NCBI GenBank assembly: GCA_030834895.1
Contig: JAUQXA010000070.1
Span: 108,033-172,032, forward strand
From: Anaerolineales bacterium
GTDB taxonomy: Bacteria; Chloroflexota; Anaerolineae; Anaerolineales; Villigracilaceae
Direction: 5' to 3'
DNA: 64,000 nucleotides
In this document: in pieces, positions 16,924 through 25,931 of the stretch
Layout: each line of letters starts with the position of its first letter
How positions within the stretch are numbered: position 1 is the stretch's first letter
Program-made: the position numbers and the translations under genes
The notes under the pieces: generated by a model
Told to the model about the DNA's origin: nothing
Seen by the model: the letters and a program-made list of their open reading frames with translations, nothing else
The model's database searches: none

Positions 16924-17397
16924 TTATGGCGTAGCAGGCGGTGTGCCGGGTTGACCACCATGCGGATCGCCAAACCCGAAGCCGGGTCCGTCAAGGAAGC
17001 CTTTGTCAAGTCCTTCCAACAACCAATCCGCCTTTTCCTGCGAGATGGTTCCGCCGGCAAGACCAGCTTCGATGCGTGCGCGCATTTCCTCGGCATGGAC
17101 TTTGCTGATGGCATCCTTCACATTCTGAACGTCGACTCCGGCAGTGGTCGCCAGATCATCCAGCGTTTTGCCTTCCTTCAGCGCGGCGGAAAGTTTGTCA
17201 GCGGTGATGCCGAGGATGTCAGCGGCAGCGTTCAGTTCAGCCTCGCCCATGCCCCGTCCGCCGCGATCCGGCCTGTTGCCGGGCTGTCCGGCTGGGGGAG
17301 TGGGCGGAGTTCCATCCTGTGCGTATGCGGTTGTCACGCCGAACAGGATTGCGATTGCCAATAATCCGCCAAGTACGATTGAGATTTTCTTCTTCAT
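16924..17397 (-). CDS. Small exported protein with helical repeat
   Basis: The 157-aa protein has a clear signal peptide (cleavage after TAYA). A Pro/Gly-rich spacer is followed by a helical unit of the type LGITADKLSAALKEGKTLDDLA. This pattern is common in small secreted or wall-exposed proteins of Gram-positive bacteria and Chloroflexota, with no known activity. The C-terminus is Gly/Pro-rich. No lipobox is seen. It has its own terminator. Confidence 0.75.
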   Translation of the reverse strand: MKKKISIVLGGLLAIAILFGVTTAYAQDGTPPTPPAGQPGNRPDRGGRGMGEAELNAAADILGITADKLSAALKEGKTLDDLATTAGVDVQNVKDAISKVHAEEMRARIEAGLAGGTISQEKADWLLEGLDKGFLDGPGFGFGDPHGGQPGTPPATP

Positions 17398-17516
17398 ATT
17401 TTTTGCGCCTCTTTTTTCACAATTGGTTGGAGCGCCTCCAACCTTCCCAAATGATAGCGGGGCGGTGTAATCAGGTTATGACCAACTTATAAAGGAATTA
17501 TGTGCGTCCAGAATCG

Positions 17517-17545
17517 AATGCGCCCCTGTGAAGGAGGGGCGCATT
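17517..17545. terminator. Hairpin downstream of the FG-GAP protein gene
   Basis: AATGCGCCCCT / AGGGGCGCATT form an 11-bp perfect stem with a 7-base loop. The T-run is weak on the minus strand. It may be a terminator or another palindromic repeat. Confidence 0.6.
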
Positions 17546-17585
17546 GTACTTTTGATGTTTGGCACATTGTGCCGATTACATAAAA

Positions 17586-20006
17586 CTATTTGAACTTGAA
17601 ATAAGCCACCAGTGACGAGCCATCCATAGTAGACATAGTCACCCGATAGCATTTTCCGGCAACTTTGGGTGTCTTCCAGTTGTAGATAAACTGACCATCC
17701 GTATAGCGCAGACTGGTGTCGCCTGTTGACGTCGTCTCGATCTCATCCGTAATTGCCGTGGTATCACAGGATGTCTGAGCATAGGTCAGACTCTTGACGG
17801 AGGCAACATCGGTCAGTTCAGTAGTGCCAGCAAAGATTTCGAATTTCAGCGGCACGGTGCTTCCGCCTTTGACAGTGTTGTAGACGCCGTTCATGTCCAC
17901 TGGTTGGTAGAAACCGTTCAAAGTCCAGGGGAGAACGGTTACAGTAGCGGTATCTGTATCGCTTAGACCGCCATCATCTGTCACGCGTAAACCAACAACA
18001 TGGTCTCCAACTTGATTGAATGATGTCGTAACAGTTACGCCGCTTGCATCATCATATTGACCATCATTATCCAAATCCCACTCGTAGGTCAACACATCAC
18101 CATCGGGATCAGAGGAGGCGGCGGCGTTTAGTTCAATGATTGAATCTACGTAACCAGAATATGGGCCACCCGAGTCGGCAATTGGGGGGCGGTTACTCGT
18201 CACGTCGAAACTGATAATTCGATGATGTTCGAAGCCAAATCGTGGTGCCACATGATGATTGGAATGTACTGCGACTTCATACGTTCCTGGCTGTAGCGGG
18301 GGAGGTTGCGCGGGATCCCAATCCGGATTTACATAATTTAGCGTAGTCTGGTCACTCAAGATTGGCCAAACAAAGTAATCCTCATTGGGCATTAAGAGAT
18401 CTATTTCATACGCCCAGGACTCAACAGGTTGTCCAAGGTAGTAAGAATTGAAGTCTTCCCAACCAAACGTGGGCTGGTCCTCATAAATCAATTCCTGGTG
18501 CTGAGGATACAACATGTCAGGCGCATCTTTGGGGTAATCTTCAAGTTGCCCAATGACGAATGGATCGCTTGCTTGCCCAATTGCATTCTCTACGGCTACA
18601 ACATATTCGCCAAGAAGGGGCAGACCATTAAAGCCGCCCTCTGCTCTGATACGATATTCCTCTCCATTAAATGATGCTCTGGCGTAATCAACAACCAGCG
18701 GGTTGCCATTAACAGTGAGGTTTACCTGATTTGGTTCAAAATCTGTGAAATCTCCCTTTGCCCATATGAAAACTTCAAAACCATATTCAGTGTCGGAAGA
18801 TGACCCATCACCTGTTCCATAAATAATATTGTAAACACTCACACTGGAATCTGTAACTCCCGGCTTGCTGACAGAAGGCAGTTGCTCAAGCCACGAAATT
18901 TTCCCGGAATCTTTTTCGTCAACAATGATATCCTCGTCTCCATCTAGGTCAAGGTCGCCTACAAAGATGGACATTACGCCAATAAAATTGCTGCCGACAA
19001 TCTCTTCGACAAAGGTCATATTGCCATTGTTCAACCAGAGGGAGACTTGATTCATTCCATATATGGCTTCCACTACATCCATATCACTGTCATGATCAAT
19101 ATCCACCGCCCATAAAGTTGTGATTTGTTGACGGTTGGAAGAAATTAGATGTTCTGTGAAATTTTGAAATCCGTCATTTTCCAGCCAGAAAGAGCCGTCA
19201 TTTGCATCTGAGCCAAGTATGTCAATATCTCCGTCATAATCCATGTCTACTGCAAGGACATTATATGAATAGCTCAAATTTTTGGACGTGTCGTGACGTA
19301 TGAAGTTCTGACTGCCGTCATTTTCAAGCCAGAACACAGGAGACAAGTCACAGGCTTCGACAATATCGATATCTCCATCCAGATCCAGATCTCTGACGGC
19401 TGATTTCTGGCAACCTGCATTCTGTGGCGAATACAAATCGAGGATCTGGTGGGTCGTGAAGTCCTCGTTTCCATCATTTTCAAACCAGTAGGTGTGTGCT
19501 CGGCTCCAGCCATTTGCATTGGCAAAAAGGTCAAGATCGCCATCCTCGTCCAGGTCAACAATCTCTACATAGGAAGGGTCTACGCCATACTGGAACAGGG
19601 TGTGGCGTGTAAAAACCAGGTTTCCATTATTCTCGTACCAAAACAATTCATAGTGACTGATATCGCCGTTGGCAGCAATATCAATGTCGCCGTCCTGGTC
19701 AATATCTTTTGTCGCGATGGAATATATTACATTGTACGTATCTATGACAACCGGCGTAAAATTCTGGTGCCCATCATTGACGAATATATAAAACCAGTGA
19801 AGATTCCTGTTGCCAGAAAGAATGTCAATATCTCCATCATTGTCGATATCCACGTTGTGAACGGCAACACTGTTTGGCATGTCGCTCGAAATAATGTGCT
19901 GTTCGAAGTCAATGGATGGACTGAGCGCAAACGCTTGCGGAGTGAAAAACGACAGGATAACCAATGTTGAAGCGAAAAGCATGAGACTCGTGGTCTTGAA
20001 TTTCAT
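17586..20006 (-). CDS. Secreted FG-GAP/VCBS repeat protein with PKD and PxKF-like domains
   Basis: I start the gene at 20006 (MKFKTTS), which has GGAGG at good spacing and opens directly into a signal peptide. About seven FG-GAP/VCBS repeats follow, each with a calcium-type loop such as DIDNDGDIDI, and probably fold as a beta-propeller. A middle Ig-like region (about 390-600) precedes a PKD domain (SSDPDGDVLTYEWDLDNDG) and a C-terminal domain of PxKF type (GSTVPLKFEIF). It is likely a surface adhesion or binding protein; the ligand is unknown. It is divergent from glyA-gcvT. Confidence 0.85.
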   Translation of the reverse strand: MKFKTTSLMLFASTLVILSFFTPQAFALSPSIDFEQHIISSDMPNSVAVHNVDIDNDGDIDILSGNRNLHWFYIFVNDGHQNFTPVVIDTYNVIYSIATKDIDQDGDIDIAANGDISHYELFWYENNGNLVFTRHTLFQYGVDPSYVEIVDLDEDGDLDLFANANGWSRAHTYWFENDGNEDFTTHQILDLYSPQNAGCQKSAVRDLDLDGDIDIVEACDLSPVFWLENDGSQNFIRHDTSKNLSYSYNVLAVDMDYDGDIDILGSDANDGSFWLENDGFQNFTEHLISSNRQQITTLWAVDIDHDSDMDVVEAIYGMNQVSLWLNNGNMTFVEEIVGSNFIGVMSIFVGDLDLDGDEDIIVDEKDSGKISWLEQLPSVSKPGVTDSSVSVYNIIYGTGDGSSSDTEYGFEVFIWAKGDFTDFEPNQVNLTVNGNPLVVDYARASFNGEEYRIRAEGGFNGLPLLGEYVVAVENAIGQASDPFVIGQLEDYPKDAPDMLYPQHQELIYEDQPTFGWEDFNSYYLGQPVESWAYEIDLLMPNEDYFVWPILSDQTTLNYVNPDWDPAQPPPLQPGTYEVAVHSNHHVAPRFGFEHHRIISFDVTSNRPPIADSGGPYSGYVDSIIELNAAASSDPDGDVLTYEWDLDNDGQYDDASGVTVTTSFNQVGDHVVGLRVTDDGGLSDTDTATVTVLPWTLNGFYQPVDMNGVYNTVKGGSTVPLKFEIFAGTTELTDVASVKSLTYAQTSCDTTAITDEIETTSTGDTSLRYTDGQFIYNWKTPKVAGKCYRVTMSTMDGSSLVAYFKFK

Positions 20007-20289
20007 TTTATTCCTCCAAGAAATATATGAAAATAGACAGGTCGGTTTCGCTATTGACTCCCCAATGCTCGCCCCCACATTTGCTCATGGGTTAAGCGAC
20101 CAACACAAAAGCATTGGATCATTGTCGCCATTTGAATATGATGCGGCGATGGAGCATGATGATTAGATTGTCGAACTACAGATATTGGTTTACCTATAAA
20201 AGCCCTCTGGATAGATAGCAGTAACTCCACACGTCTATATACTAGCAAAAACATAGTTTAAATACAATAGGCAATATGCCATTTTTCAC

Positions 20290-20318
20290 TTGACCGTCCC
20301 CCTTTCCCGTCCTACAAT
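20290..20318 (+). promoter_or_regulatory. Promoter of the SHMT-GcvT gene
   Basis: TTGACC (20290-20295), a 17-base spacer and TACAAT (20313-20318) lie 50 bases before the ATG. The mRNA leader would be about 45 nt and includes AAGGAG. No glycine riboswitch is visible in so short a leader. Confidence 0.75.
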
Positions 20319-20368
20319 TCAACCGTCAAATGATTCCAAAAACTCAACTCTCATGAAGGAGAATTTAA

Positions 20369-23300
20369 ATGTCCGACCATTTATTTCGCGGCACACTCGA
20401 AGAACTCGACCCCGACGTTTACGAACTGACCCAGCTCGAAGCGGAGCGTCAGGCTCGTAAGTTGATTTTGATCCCATCCGAAAGCCAGGCTCCGCTTGCG
20501 GTGCGTGATGCGATGGGATCGGCTTTCCAGAATATCTACGCCGAAGGTTATCCCAACGAGACGACCCGCTTCCAGACCCAGGAGGAAATCCTGGACTATG
20601 CTTGCCAGTTGACCCATTACCGCCGCTATGCGGACCCGCGTTATTACAAGGGAGTCGAGTATGCCGACCTGATCGAGTCGCTGGCAATCCGCCGCTGCGC
20701 CGAAGCATTCGCCGCCAACGGCATCAGCGCGGACCAGATCTCCGTCAACGTGCAGGCGCTTTCGGGCGGACCTGCCAACAACGCCGTGTACCACGCCCTC
20801 GTCAAGCCCGGCGATACGGTGATGGGCATGAACCTCTTCTACGGCGGACATCTCTCCCACGGCTCCCCGGTCAACCGCTCGGGCAAATACTTCAACATCG
20901 TCCCCTACACCATCGACCCCGTGACCCAGCAGATCGATTACGACGCCGTGATGGCGCTGGCAAAGGAACACAAGCCGAAGATGATCATCGCGGGCTACTC
21001 CTCCTACCCGTGGATTCCCGACTGGAAGAAATACCGCGAGATCGCCAACGCGGTGGGCGCCTACCTGCTGGCAGACATCGCCCACATCGGCGGATTGGTG
21101 GCGGCGGGAGTCGTCCCCTCGCCCATCGGTTACGCCGACGTCATCACCTCGACCACGCACAAGACCCTGCACGGTCCGCGCGGCGCGATCATCATGACCA
21201 CCGACAAGGAACTGGGAAAGCTGATCGACAAGGCGGTCTTCCCCGGCGAACAGGGCGGACCTCACGTCCACATCTTTGCCGCGCTCGCGCTGACCTTCAA
21301 GCTGGCGCGCACGCCCGAGTTCAAGGTCTTGCAGGAGCAGACGATCAAAAACGCCGTCGCCATGGCAGACCAGCTCAAGAAACGCGGACTCACCGTCCCC
21401 TACGGCGGGACGAACTGCCACATGCTCAACATTGATTGCCGCACGATCAAGTCGCCCGACGGCACGACCCTCTCCGGCGACCGCGCTGTGCGCATCCTCG
21501 ATTTGGTGGGCATCGTCGCCAACCGCAACACCATCCCCGGCGACGCCATCGCCCTTGACCCGTCGGGTGTGCGCATCGGCACCCCGTGGATCACCCAGCG
21601 TGGATTCGACGAAACCAAATGTCGCCAACTTGCAGACATCATCGCCGACGTGTTGCTTGCCGCCGCGCCGCACCGCATCGAAGTCCCCAACGTCAAGCGC
21701 ACCAAGCGCCGCGCCAAGGTGGATTTCAACATCCTCGAAGAAGCGCGCTTGAAGGTTCGCGCAATGGCTGAATCCGCCGGCGTGGATTTCAAACCCACGA
21801 CTCACGGCTATCCTCATTTCTTCTACGTGGACGACAAGTCCAGCGGCGTCTTCGAAATCTACGGCTTCCGCGTCCGCCAATTTTTGAACTACACCCTCAC
21901 CAGCGACATCTCCGCGCTCAAAGCTGGCGACACGCAAGCGACCAAAGTCATCACCCCGCGCGGCGAAGTGACCGGCGCACTGACCTGCGTCGACTTGACC
22001 CACTTCCGCTTGAGCGTCCCAGCCGAACAGGGCGGACTCGTCGGCACCTGGCTGCGCGACCACTCCGACGGCTACACCTCCGTCAGGTTGGATGGTCAAC
22101 CCGATTATTCGCCGGTCCACATCCCCGGCTTGGTCGTCGTCGCGGACTCGAAGGAGAAACCCGCTAAAGCCAAGGGTGAACCCGTCAGCGACACCAAACC
22201 TTTCTACATCGGAATCAGCAGCGGGACCGGGAAGGAGCTCCCCAGCTTCCAGTGGGAGGAGAAGGAATCGCCCCTACGCCGCACGGCTCTTTATGAAGTC
22301 CACAAGGGAGCGGGCGCGAAGATCATCCCGTTCGCGGGTTGGGAAATGCCCGTTTGGTATTCGTCTGTTTTGGAGGAGCATCTCGCCACCCGTCAGGCGG
22401 CGGGACTCTTCGACGTCTCGCACATGGGCGTGTATCACATCGAAGGCGCGGACGCAGCCGCCTTCCTCGACAGCGTGGTCAGCAACGACGCCGGCAAACT
22501 GCGCCCCGGCAACTCGCTCTACACCCACTTCCTGACCCCCGACGCGAAGGTCATCGACGACACCATCATCTATCGCCGCGCCGACGACAAATATCTTATG
22601 GTGGTCAACGCGTCGAACGATGACAAGGACCGCACGTGGCTCGAAGCTGTCCGCGATGGCAAGGTGAAGGTGGACAACGCCCGCCCCTGGGCGCGGACCT
22701 TCGGCTACGAAGCCGTCATCCGCAACCTGCGCGACCCGAAAGCTGGTCCCGACATGCGGGTGGATATCGCCCTGCAAGGACCGCGCAGCACCGACATTCT
22801 GCTTGCCCTCGGTGTGGATGACATGAACCGCCGCAACATCCGCGCCTTGAAGCGCACCCAACTCTGCGACGCCAAAGTTGGGACAAAGGAAAACGGCATC
22901 AGCGAACCCTTCGATCTGATCGTCTCGCGCACCGGCTACACCGGCGAGAAGGTGGCGTATGAGTTGTTCGTCCACCCCGAACGCGCCGTGGAATTCTGGC
23001 AGGCGTTGATGCGGGTTGGAGCAAAGATGGGAATCAAAGCCATTGGTCTGGGCGCGCGCGACTCACTGCGCACCGAGGCGGGACTCCCGCTCTATGGTCA
23101 CGAGATGGGCGACGGCTCGGGCAAGTTCGGTCAGCCCGATCTGGGCGTCGGCGATAGCGGATTTGGCGGCTACGTCAAATACTACAAGCCGTGGTTCATC
23201 GGGCGTGATGCGCTCATCGCAAATGAGGAAAAGCGCAAGGGTGTGGTGGTCCGCTTCCGTTTTGCGGAGAAGGGCGTGCGCATGGCTCACAACGGCGACC

Positions 23301-23536
23301 CCGTGCTCGACAAGCGCGGCAAGGTCATCGGCTGGGTGACATCCTGCGCCGTGGACGCCGAAGGCTATCTGACCGGTCAGGCTTACGTCGAGTTGAAGTC
23401 CGCTGAAATCGGCACGCAGATCGCGGTCTATCAGTCCGCGCCCAAGGATGCCAGCAAGGCTCCCGCCGAGTTGAAGAGCGGTGACAAGGTCAACCTGCCC
23501 ACCCCGGCGGTCGTCGTCAGTCGTTTCCCGATGTAA
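20369..23536 (+). CDS. Serine hydroxymethyltransferase-aminomethyltransferase fusion
   Basis: One 1055-residue frame joins two enzymes of one-carbon metabolism. Residues about 8-445 are serine hydroxymethyltransferase, with the PLP lysine K265 in STTHKTLHGPRG. The normal IASEN motif reads IPSES, and extra residues sit before RYYKGVEYADL. Residues about 637-1055 are GcvT, the T-protein of the glycine cleavage system: GWEMPVWY, FDVSHMG, VIDDTIIY with the catalytic Asp region, and GLGARDSLRTEAGLPLYGHEM. Residues about 475-600 (FRVRQFLNYTLTSDISAL) look like a degenerate extra GcvT N-terminal segment. Together they could interconvert serine, glycine and 5,10-methylene-THF. AAGGAG precedes the ATG. 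Confidence 0.9.
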   Translation: MSDHLFRGTLEELDPDVYELTQLEAERQARKLILIPSESQAPLAVRDAMGSAFQNIYAEGYPNETTRFQTQEEILDYACQLTHYRRYADPRYYKGVEYADLIESLAIRRCAEAFAANGISADQISVNVQALSGGPANNAVYHALVKPGDTVMGMNLFYGGHLSHGSPVNRSGKYFNIVPYTIDPVTQQIDYDAVMALAKEHKPKMIIAGYSSYPWIPDWKKYREIANAVGAYLLADIAHIGGLVAAGVVPSPIGYADVITSTTHKTLHGPRGAIIMTTDKELGKLIDKAVFPGEQGGPHVHIFAALALTFKLARTPEFKVLQEQTIKNAVAMADQLKKRGLTVPYGGTNCHMLNIDCRTIKSPDGTTLSGDRAVRILDLVGIVANRNTIPGDAIALDPSGVRIGTPWITQRGFDETKCRQLADIIADVLLAAAPHRIEVPNVKRTKRRAKVDFNILEEARLKVRAMAESAGVDFKPTTHGYPHFFYVDDKSSGVFEIYGFRVRQFLNYTLTSDISALKAGDTQATKVITPRGEVTGALTCVDLTHFRLSVPAEQGGLVGTWLRDHSDGYTSVRLDGQPDYSPVHIPGLVVVADSKEKPAKAKGEPVSDTKPFYIGISSGTGKELPSFQWEEKESPLRRTALYEVHKGAGAKIIPFAGWEMPVWYSSVLEEHLATRQAAGLFDVSHMGVYHIEGADAAAFLDSVVSNDAGKLRPGNSLYTHFLTPDAKVIDDTIIYRRADDKYLMVVNASNDDKDRTWLEAVRDGKVKVDNARPWARTFGYEAVIRNLRDPKAGPDMRVDIALQGPRSTDILLALGVDDMNRRNIRALKRTQLCDAKVGTKENGISEPFDLIVSRTGYTGEKVAYELFVHPERAVEFWQALMRVGAKMGIKAIGLGARDSLRTEAGLPLYGHEMGDGSGKFGQPDLGVGDSGFGGYVKYYKPWFIGRDALIANEEKRKGVVVRFRFAEKGVRMAHNGDPVLDKRGKVIGWVTSCAVDAEGYLTGQAYVELKSAEIGTQIAVYQSAPKDASKAPAELKSGDKVNLPTPAVVVSRFPM

Positions 23537-23556
23537 AGGTTTTCCACCTATGTCTC

Positions 23557-23587
23557 GCTCAGGCGGGGGCTTAGCCCCCGCCTGAGC
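23557..23587 (+). terminator. Palindromic terminator after the SHMT-GcvT gene
   Basis: GCTCAGGCGGGGGCT and its exact complement enclose one base and are followed by TTTCTTT. It is strong enough to end transcription, though the ATP-grasp gene begins only 27 nt later. Confidence 0.8.
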
Positions 23588-23613
23588 TTTCTTTGATAAC
23601 GGAGGCATTGTCC

Positions 23614-24507
23614 ATGAAGGTCGTTTGGCTGGGATGGGAAGAGATCTACACTACCCGCCGGGTGCAAGAGGCGGCGCAGGCACAGGGGCTGGAGCTGGTC
23701 GTTTGCAATATTCACGATGTCAATTTCGATATCGAGGGGCAAAGGGCCAATGTCTGCGGCCTGGGGCAAAACCTGCTGGAAACCTGCGATGGGCTGGTGG
23801 TGCGGACCTTCTACCCGTACATCTCCGAAGCTCTGACCGTTGCCCGCCTGTTTCACGATGCGGGCAAAGTTGTCATAGACAAAGGTCTGACGGACGAAGG
23901 CTATGCCGTCAGCAAAATGCATGACTATTTGGTGATGGCTGAGCATGGCGTGCCCTGCCCGCGCACCTGGCAGCTCTTCAATCCCATCCAGGTGGAGGCG
24001 CTGGCGGAGCGACTGACCTATCCATGTGTACTGAAAGGCGTCCACGGCGCGCGCGGCGAGCATACCTACCTGATTCACAACACCGAGCAGCTCCACCGCC
24101 GCCTGTGGCGCTATCCCTACGGCGAGTTGATGTTACAGGAGTACCTGCCTGCCGACGAAGACTACCGCGTGATGGTGGTCGGCTACCGCGCGCTGCCGGT
24201 CATGGTCAGCCGCAAACCGTCCAAAGGCGACTTCCGCACCAACTACTCCCTCGGCGGACGGTTCATCCGCCACGACCTGACCGAGTTCCCCGCCTTCCAA
24301 TCCCTCGCGGAGAGTGCCGCCCGCGCCCTGCGCCGCGAATTCACCGCCGTGGACATCCGCCTCAAAGGCGACCAACCGCTCGTGCTCGAAGTCAACCGCC
24401 AGCCCGATTTCGAAGGCTTCGAGCGCGCCACGAAGTTCGACGTGGCGACGGAGGTGGTGAGGTATATTTGTCAGAGGGTGGGGGGGGAAGTGAGAGGGAT
24501 GCACTGA
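23614..24507 (+). CDS. ATP-grasp ligase, RimK-like
   Basis: The start is set at 23614 (MKVVWLG), eight bases after GGAGG; the TTG start in the track adds seven weak residues. The protein of about 297 aa has an N-terminal pre-ATP-grasp domain, then PCVLKGVHGARGEHTYLI (phosphate and Lys contacts), LMLQEYLPADEDYRVMVVGYRALPVM and the metal-binding end AVDIRLKGDQPLVLEVNRQPDF. This is the RimK/LysX/GshB style of ATP-dependent carboxylate-amine ligase. Substrates are unknown. Its 3' end is duplicated at 25169-25364. This copy has an expanded G run and a longer, different tail (ending VRGMH) than the other copy. Confidence 0.85.
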   Translation: MKVVWLGWEEIYTTRRVQEAAQAQGLELVVCNIHDVNFDIEGQRANVCGLGQNLLETCDGLVVRTFYPYISEALTVARLFHDAGKVVIDKGLTDEGYAVSKMHDYLVMAEHGVPCPRTWQLFNPIQVEALAERLTYPCVLKGVHGARGEHTYLIHNTEQLHRRLWRYPYGELMLQEYLPADEDYRVMVVGYRALPVMVSRKPSKGDFRTNYSLGGRFIRHDLTEFPAFQSLAESAARALRREFTAVDIRLKGDQPLVLEVNRQPDFEGFERATKFDVATEVVRYICQRVGGEVRGMH

Positions 24508-24541
24508 TCACCTCTATGCCTAACCATTTACAATTCCCGTC

Positions 24542-25132
24542 ATGGTCAAATTCGATCCAAAGATTCATCATCGCCACTCCGTCCGCTTGAAGAGATATGA
24601 TTATTCTCAAGTAGGTGGATATTTTGTCACCATCGTTACGTGGCAAAGGGAATTTTTGTTTGGAGCAATAGAAAATAAGGAAATGAAATTAAGCCGTTAT
24701 GGGCAAATCGTTCAGAAATGGTGGGGCGAAATTCCAATCCATTTTCCAAATGTGGAAACAGGCGCATTTGCAATAATGCCAAACCATATTCACGGGATTA
24801 TTTTCATTTTGGGATGTGGAGATATCGAAATTGTGCGTGGTAGGGGCGCGGTCCTCGCGCCCGATGATAATGTGTCTCATGATACACAGGGCGGGGAGAC
24901 CCCGCCCCTACGGGTGCCAACATTGGGACAGATCATAGCGTATTTTAAATATCAATCCACGAAGGAAATGAACATGGTGGAGAATACGGGCACGGTTACA
25001 AAATTTTGGCAGCGTAATTATTATGAGCACGTCATTCGGGATGAAAAGGATCTGCAGAACAAAACGGGGTACGTCGAAGCCAATCCGCTTTTGTGGGATG
25101 AGGATGATGAAAACCCTGTCAACTGGACTTAA
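24542..25132 (+). CDS. REP-associated tyrosine transposase (RAYT)
   Basis: The 196-aa protein is of the Y1/IS200-like HUH class. It has an N-terminal strand (GGYFVTIVTWQREFLFG), the HUH motif IMPNHIHGI and the catalytic tyrosine helix (FWQRNYYEHVIRDEKDL). Such single-copy transposases are known to mobilise palindromic REP elements. A GTAGGGGC palindrome lies inside its own frame (24840-24911), encoding about 24 residues of low-complexity loop. A TACAAT box seven bases before the ATG suggests leaderless expression. It sits between two copies of the ATP-grasp 3' end. Confidence 0.88.
   Translation: MVKFDPKIHHRHSVRLKRYDYSQVGGYFVTIVTWQREFLFGAIENKEMKLSRYGQIVQKWWGEIPIHFPNVETGAFAIMPNHIHGIIFILGCGDIEIVRGRGAVLAPDDNVSHDTQGGETPPLRVPTLGQIIAYFKYQSTKEMNMVENTGTVTKFWQRNYYEHVIRDEKDLQNKTGYVEANPLLWDEDDENPVNWT
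24840..24911. repeat. REP-like palindrome pair inside the RAYT gene
   Basis: GTAGGGGCGCGGTCCTCGCG and, about 30 bases later, GGGCGGGGAGACCCCGCCCC with a terminal TAC form the two arms of a family element. The ends match those in leuS and after uup. The element keeps the frame open. Confidence 0.8.
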
Positions 25133-25168
25133 CAACTCGAATTCCCTTTTCTTGCGATAAACTCTCGT

Positions 25169-25364
25169 CTTCCAATCCCTTGCGGAGGAAGCCGCCCGCG
25201 CCCTGCGCCGCGAATTCACCGCCGTGGACATCCGCCTCAAAGGTGACCAGCCGATGGCGCTCGAAGTCAACCGTCAGCCTGACTTCGAAGGCTTCGAACG
25301 CGCCACAAAGTTCGATGTGGCGAGTGAGGTGGTGAGGTATATTTGTCAGAGGGTGGGGGAGTAA
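25169..25364 (+). pseudogene. Duplicated 3' end of the ATP-grasp gene
   Basis: From CTTCCAATCCCT onward the sequence matches 24294-24486 closely, with scattered substitutions. It encodes the same ADIRLKG-type end (AVDIRLKGDQPMALEVNRQPDF) and finishes CQRVGE at TAA. It has no start of its own. The copy probably preserves the original stop, while the upstream gene now runs through a different tail. The RAYT gene lies exactly between the copies. AT-rich sequence begins immediately after it. Confidence 0.85.
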
Positions 25365-25406
25365 ACGAAGCGAAAATATAAATGGGATTCTGTTGGAAAT
25401 TGGCTC

Positions 25407-25931
25407 TCATGGAATAATAATATAGAAGCCAGAATTAGAAAGGTCGCGTAATAATATACGTACCTCCTTATAAGTTCTGTCAATTTTTATTCTGTCAGCC
25501 GCATTTGGCCAATTCATATGTCCAACAATATTTCTAGGCAAATGAATTTGCTCAAGTTTAATTATCCATCTATCAATATCGGGAATTATTGGAACAAAAA
25601 GGTTGCGTTGTGCTGAAATTATCTTGCTTAAATCACTTAAGTACAAATAATATATGTCATGTGATCCTGGAAGAGTGCTTCCAGGCTGGCTTAAGTAACG
25701 ATTTTTAGCCTTTTGAATCTCACTGTTCTTTTGGGGATTAATTACATATGTCCACCAGTTAGCGTTGATTTGAACAGTGAGTATTGAATGTATTATGACG
25801 CGAAATGAATTTTCTATTGCGTACAATCTCCAATACACTGTCCTCCCAATATATTTACCAGAATCGCTAACTCTATTTATGCTAAAAGGCAGTGTTCTAA
25901 AATCAACTGGGACCGGCATAAAGTTTATCAC
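25407..25931 (-). CDS. HEPN-motif protein (Swt1-like), last gene of five-gene cassette
   Basis: The 174-aa protein starts at a GTG that overlaps the stop of the previous gene (GTGA). Its C-terminal half has IDRWIIKLEQIHLPRNIVGHMN, in which R-N-I-V-G-H fits the R-x4-6-H signature of HEPN ribonucleases, and overall it resembles Swt1-type HEPN domains. The N-terminal half is basic and aromatic. HEPN proteins with this motif are usually metal-independent RNases in toxin-antitoxin or antiviral systems. That activity is inferred, not shown. It is AT-rich compared with flanking genes. I estimate family assignment at moderate certainty. Confidence 0.7.
   Translation of the reverse strand: MINFMPVPVDFRTLPFSINRVSDSGKYIGRTVYWRLYAIENSFRVIIHSILTVQINANWWTYVINPQKNSEIQKAKNRYLSQPGSTLPGSHDIYYLYLSDLSKIISAQRNLFVPIIPDIDRWIIKLEQIHLPRNIVGHMNWPNAADRIKIDRTYKEVRILLRDLSNSGFYIIIP

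Noticed and set aside
20381-22120. 579-codon minus-strand ORF opposite the SHMT part
   Set aside because: Antisense shadow of a strongly codon-biased gene; its composition (Val/Gly/Asp/His-rich, no motifs) is typical of such shadows.
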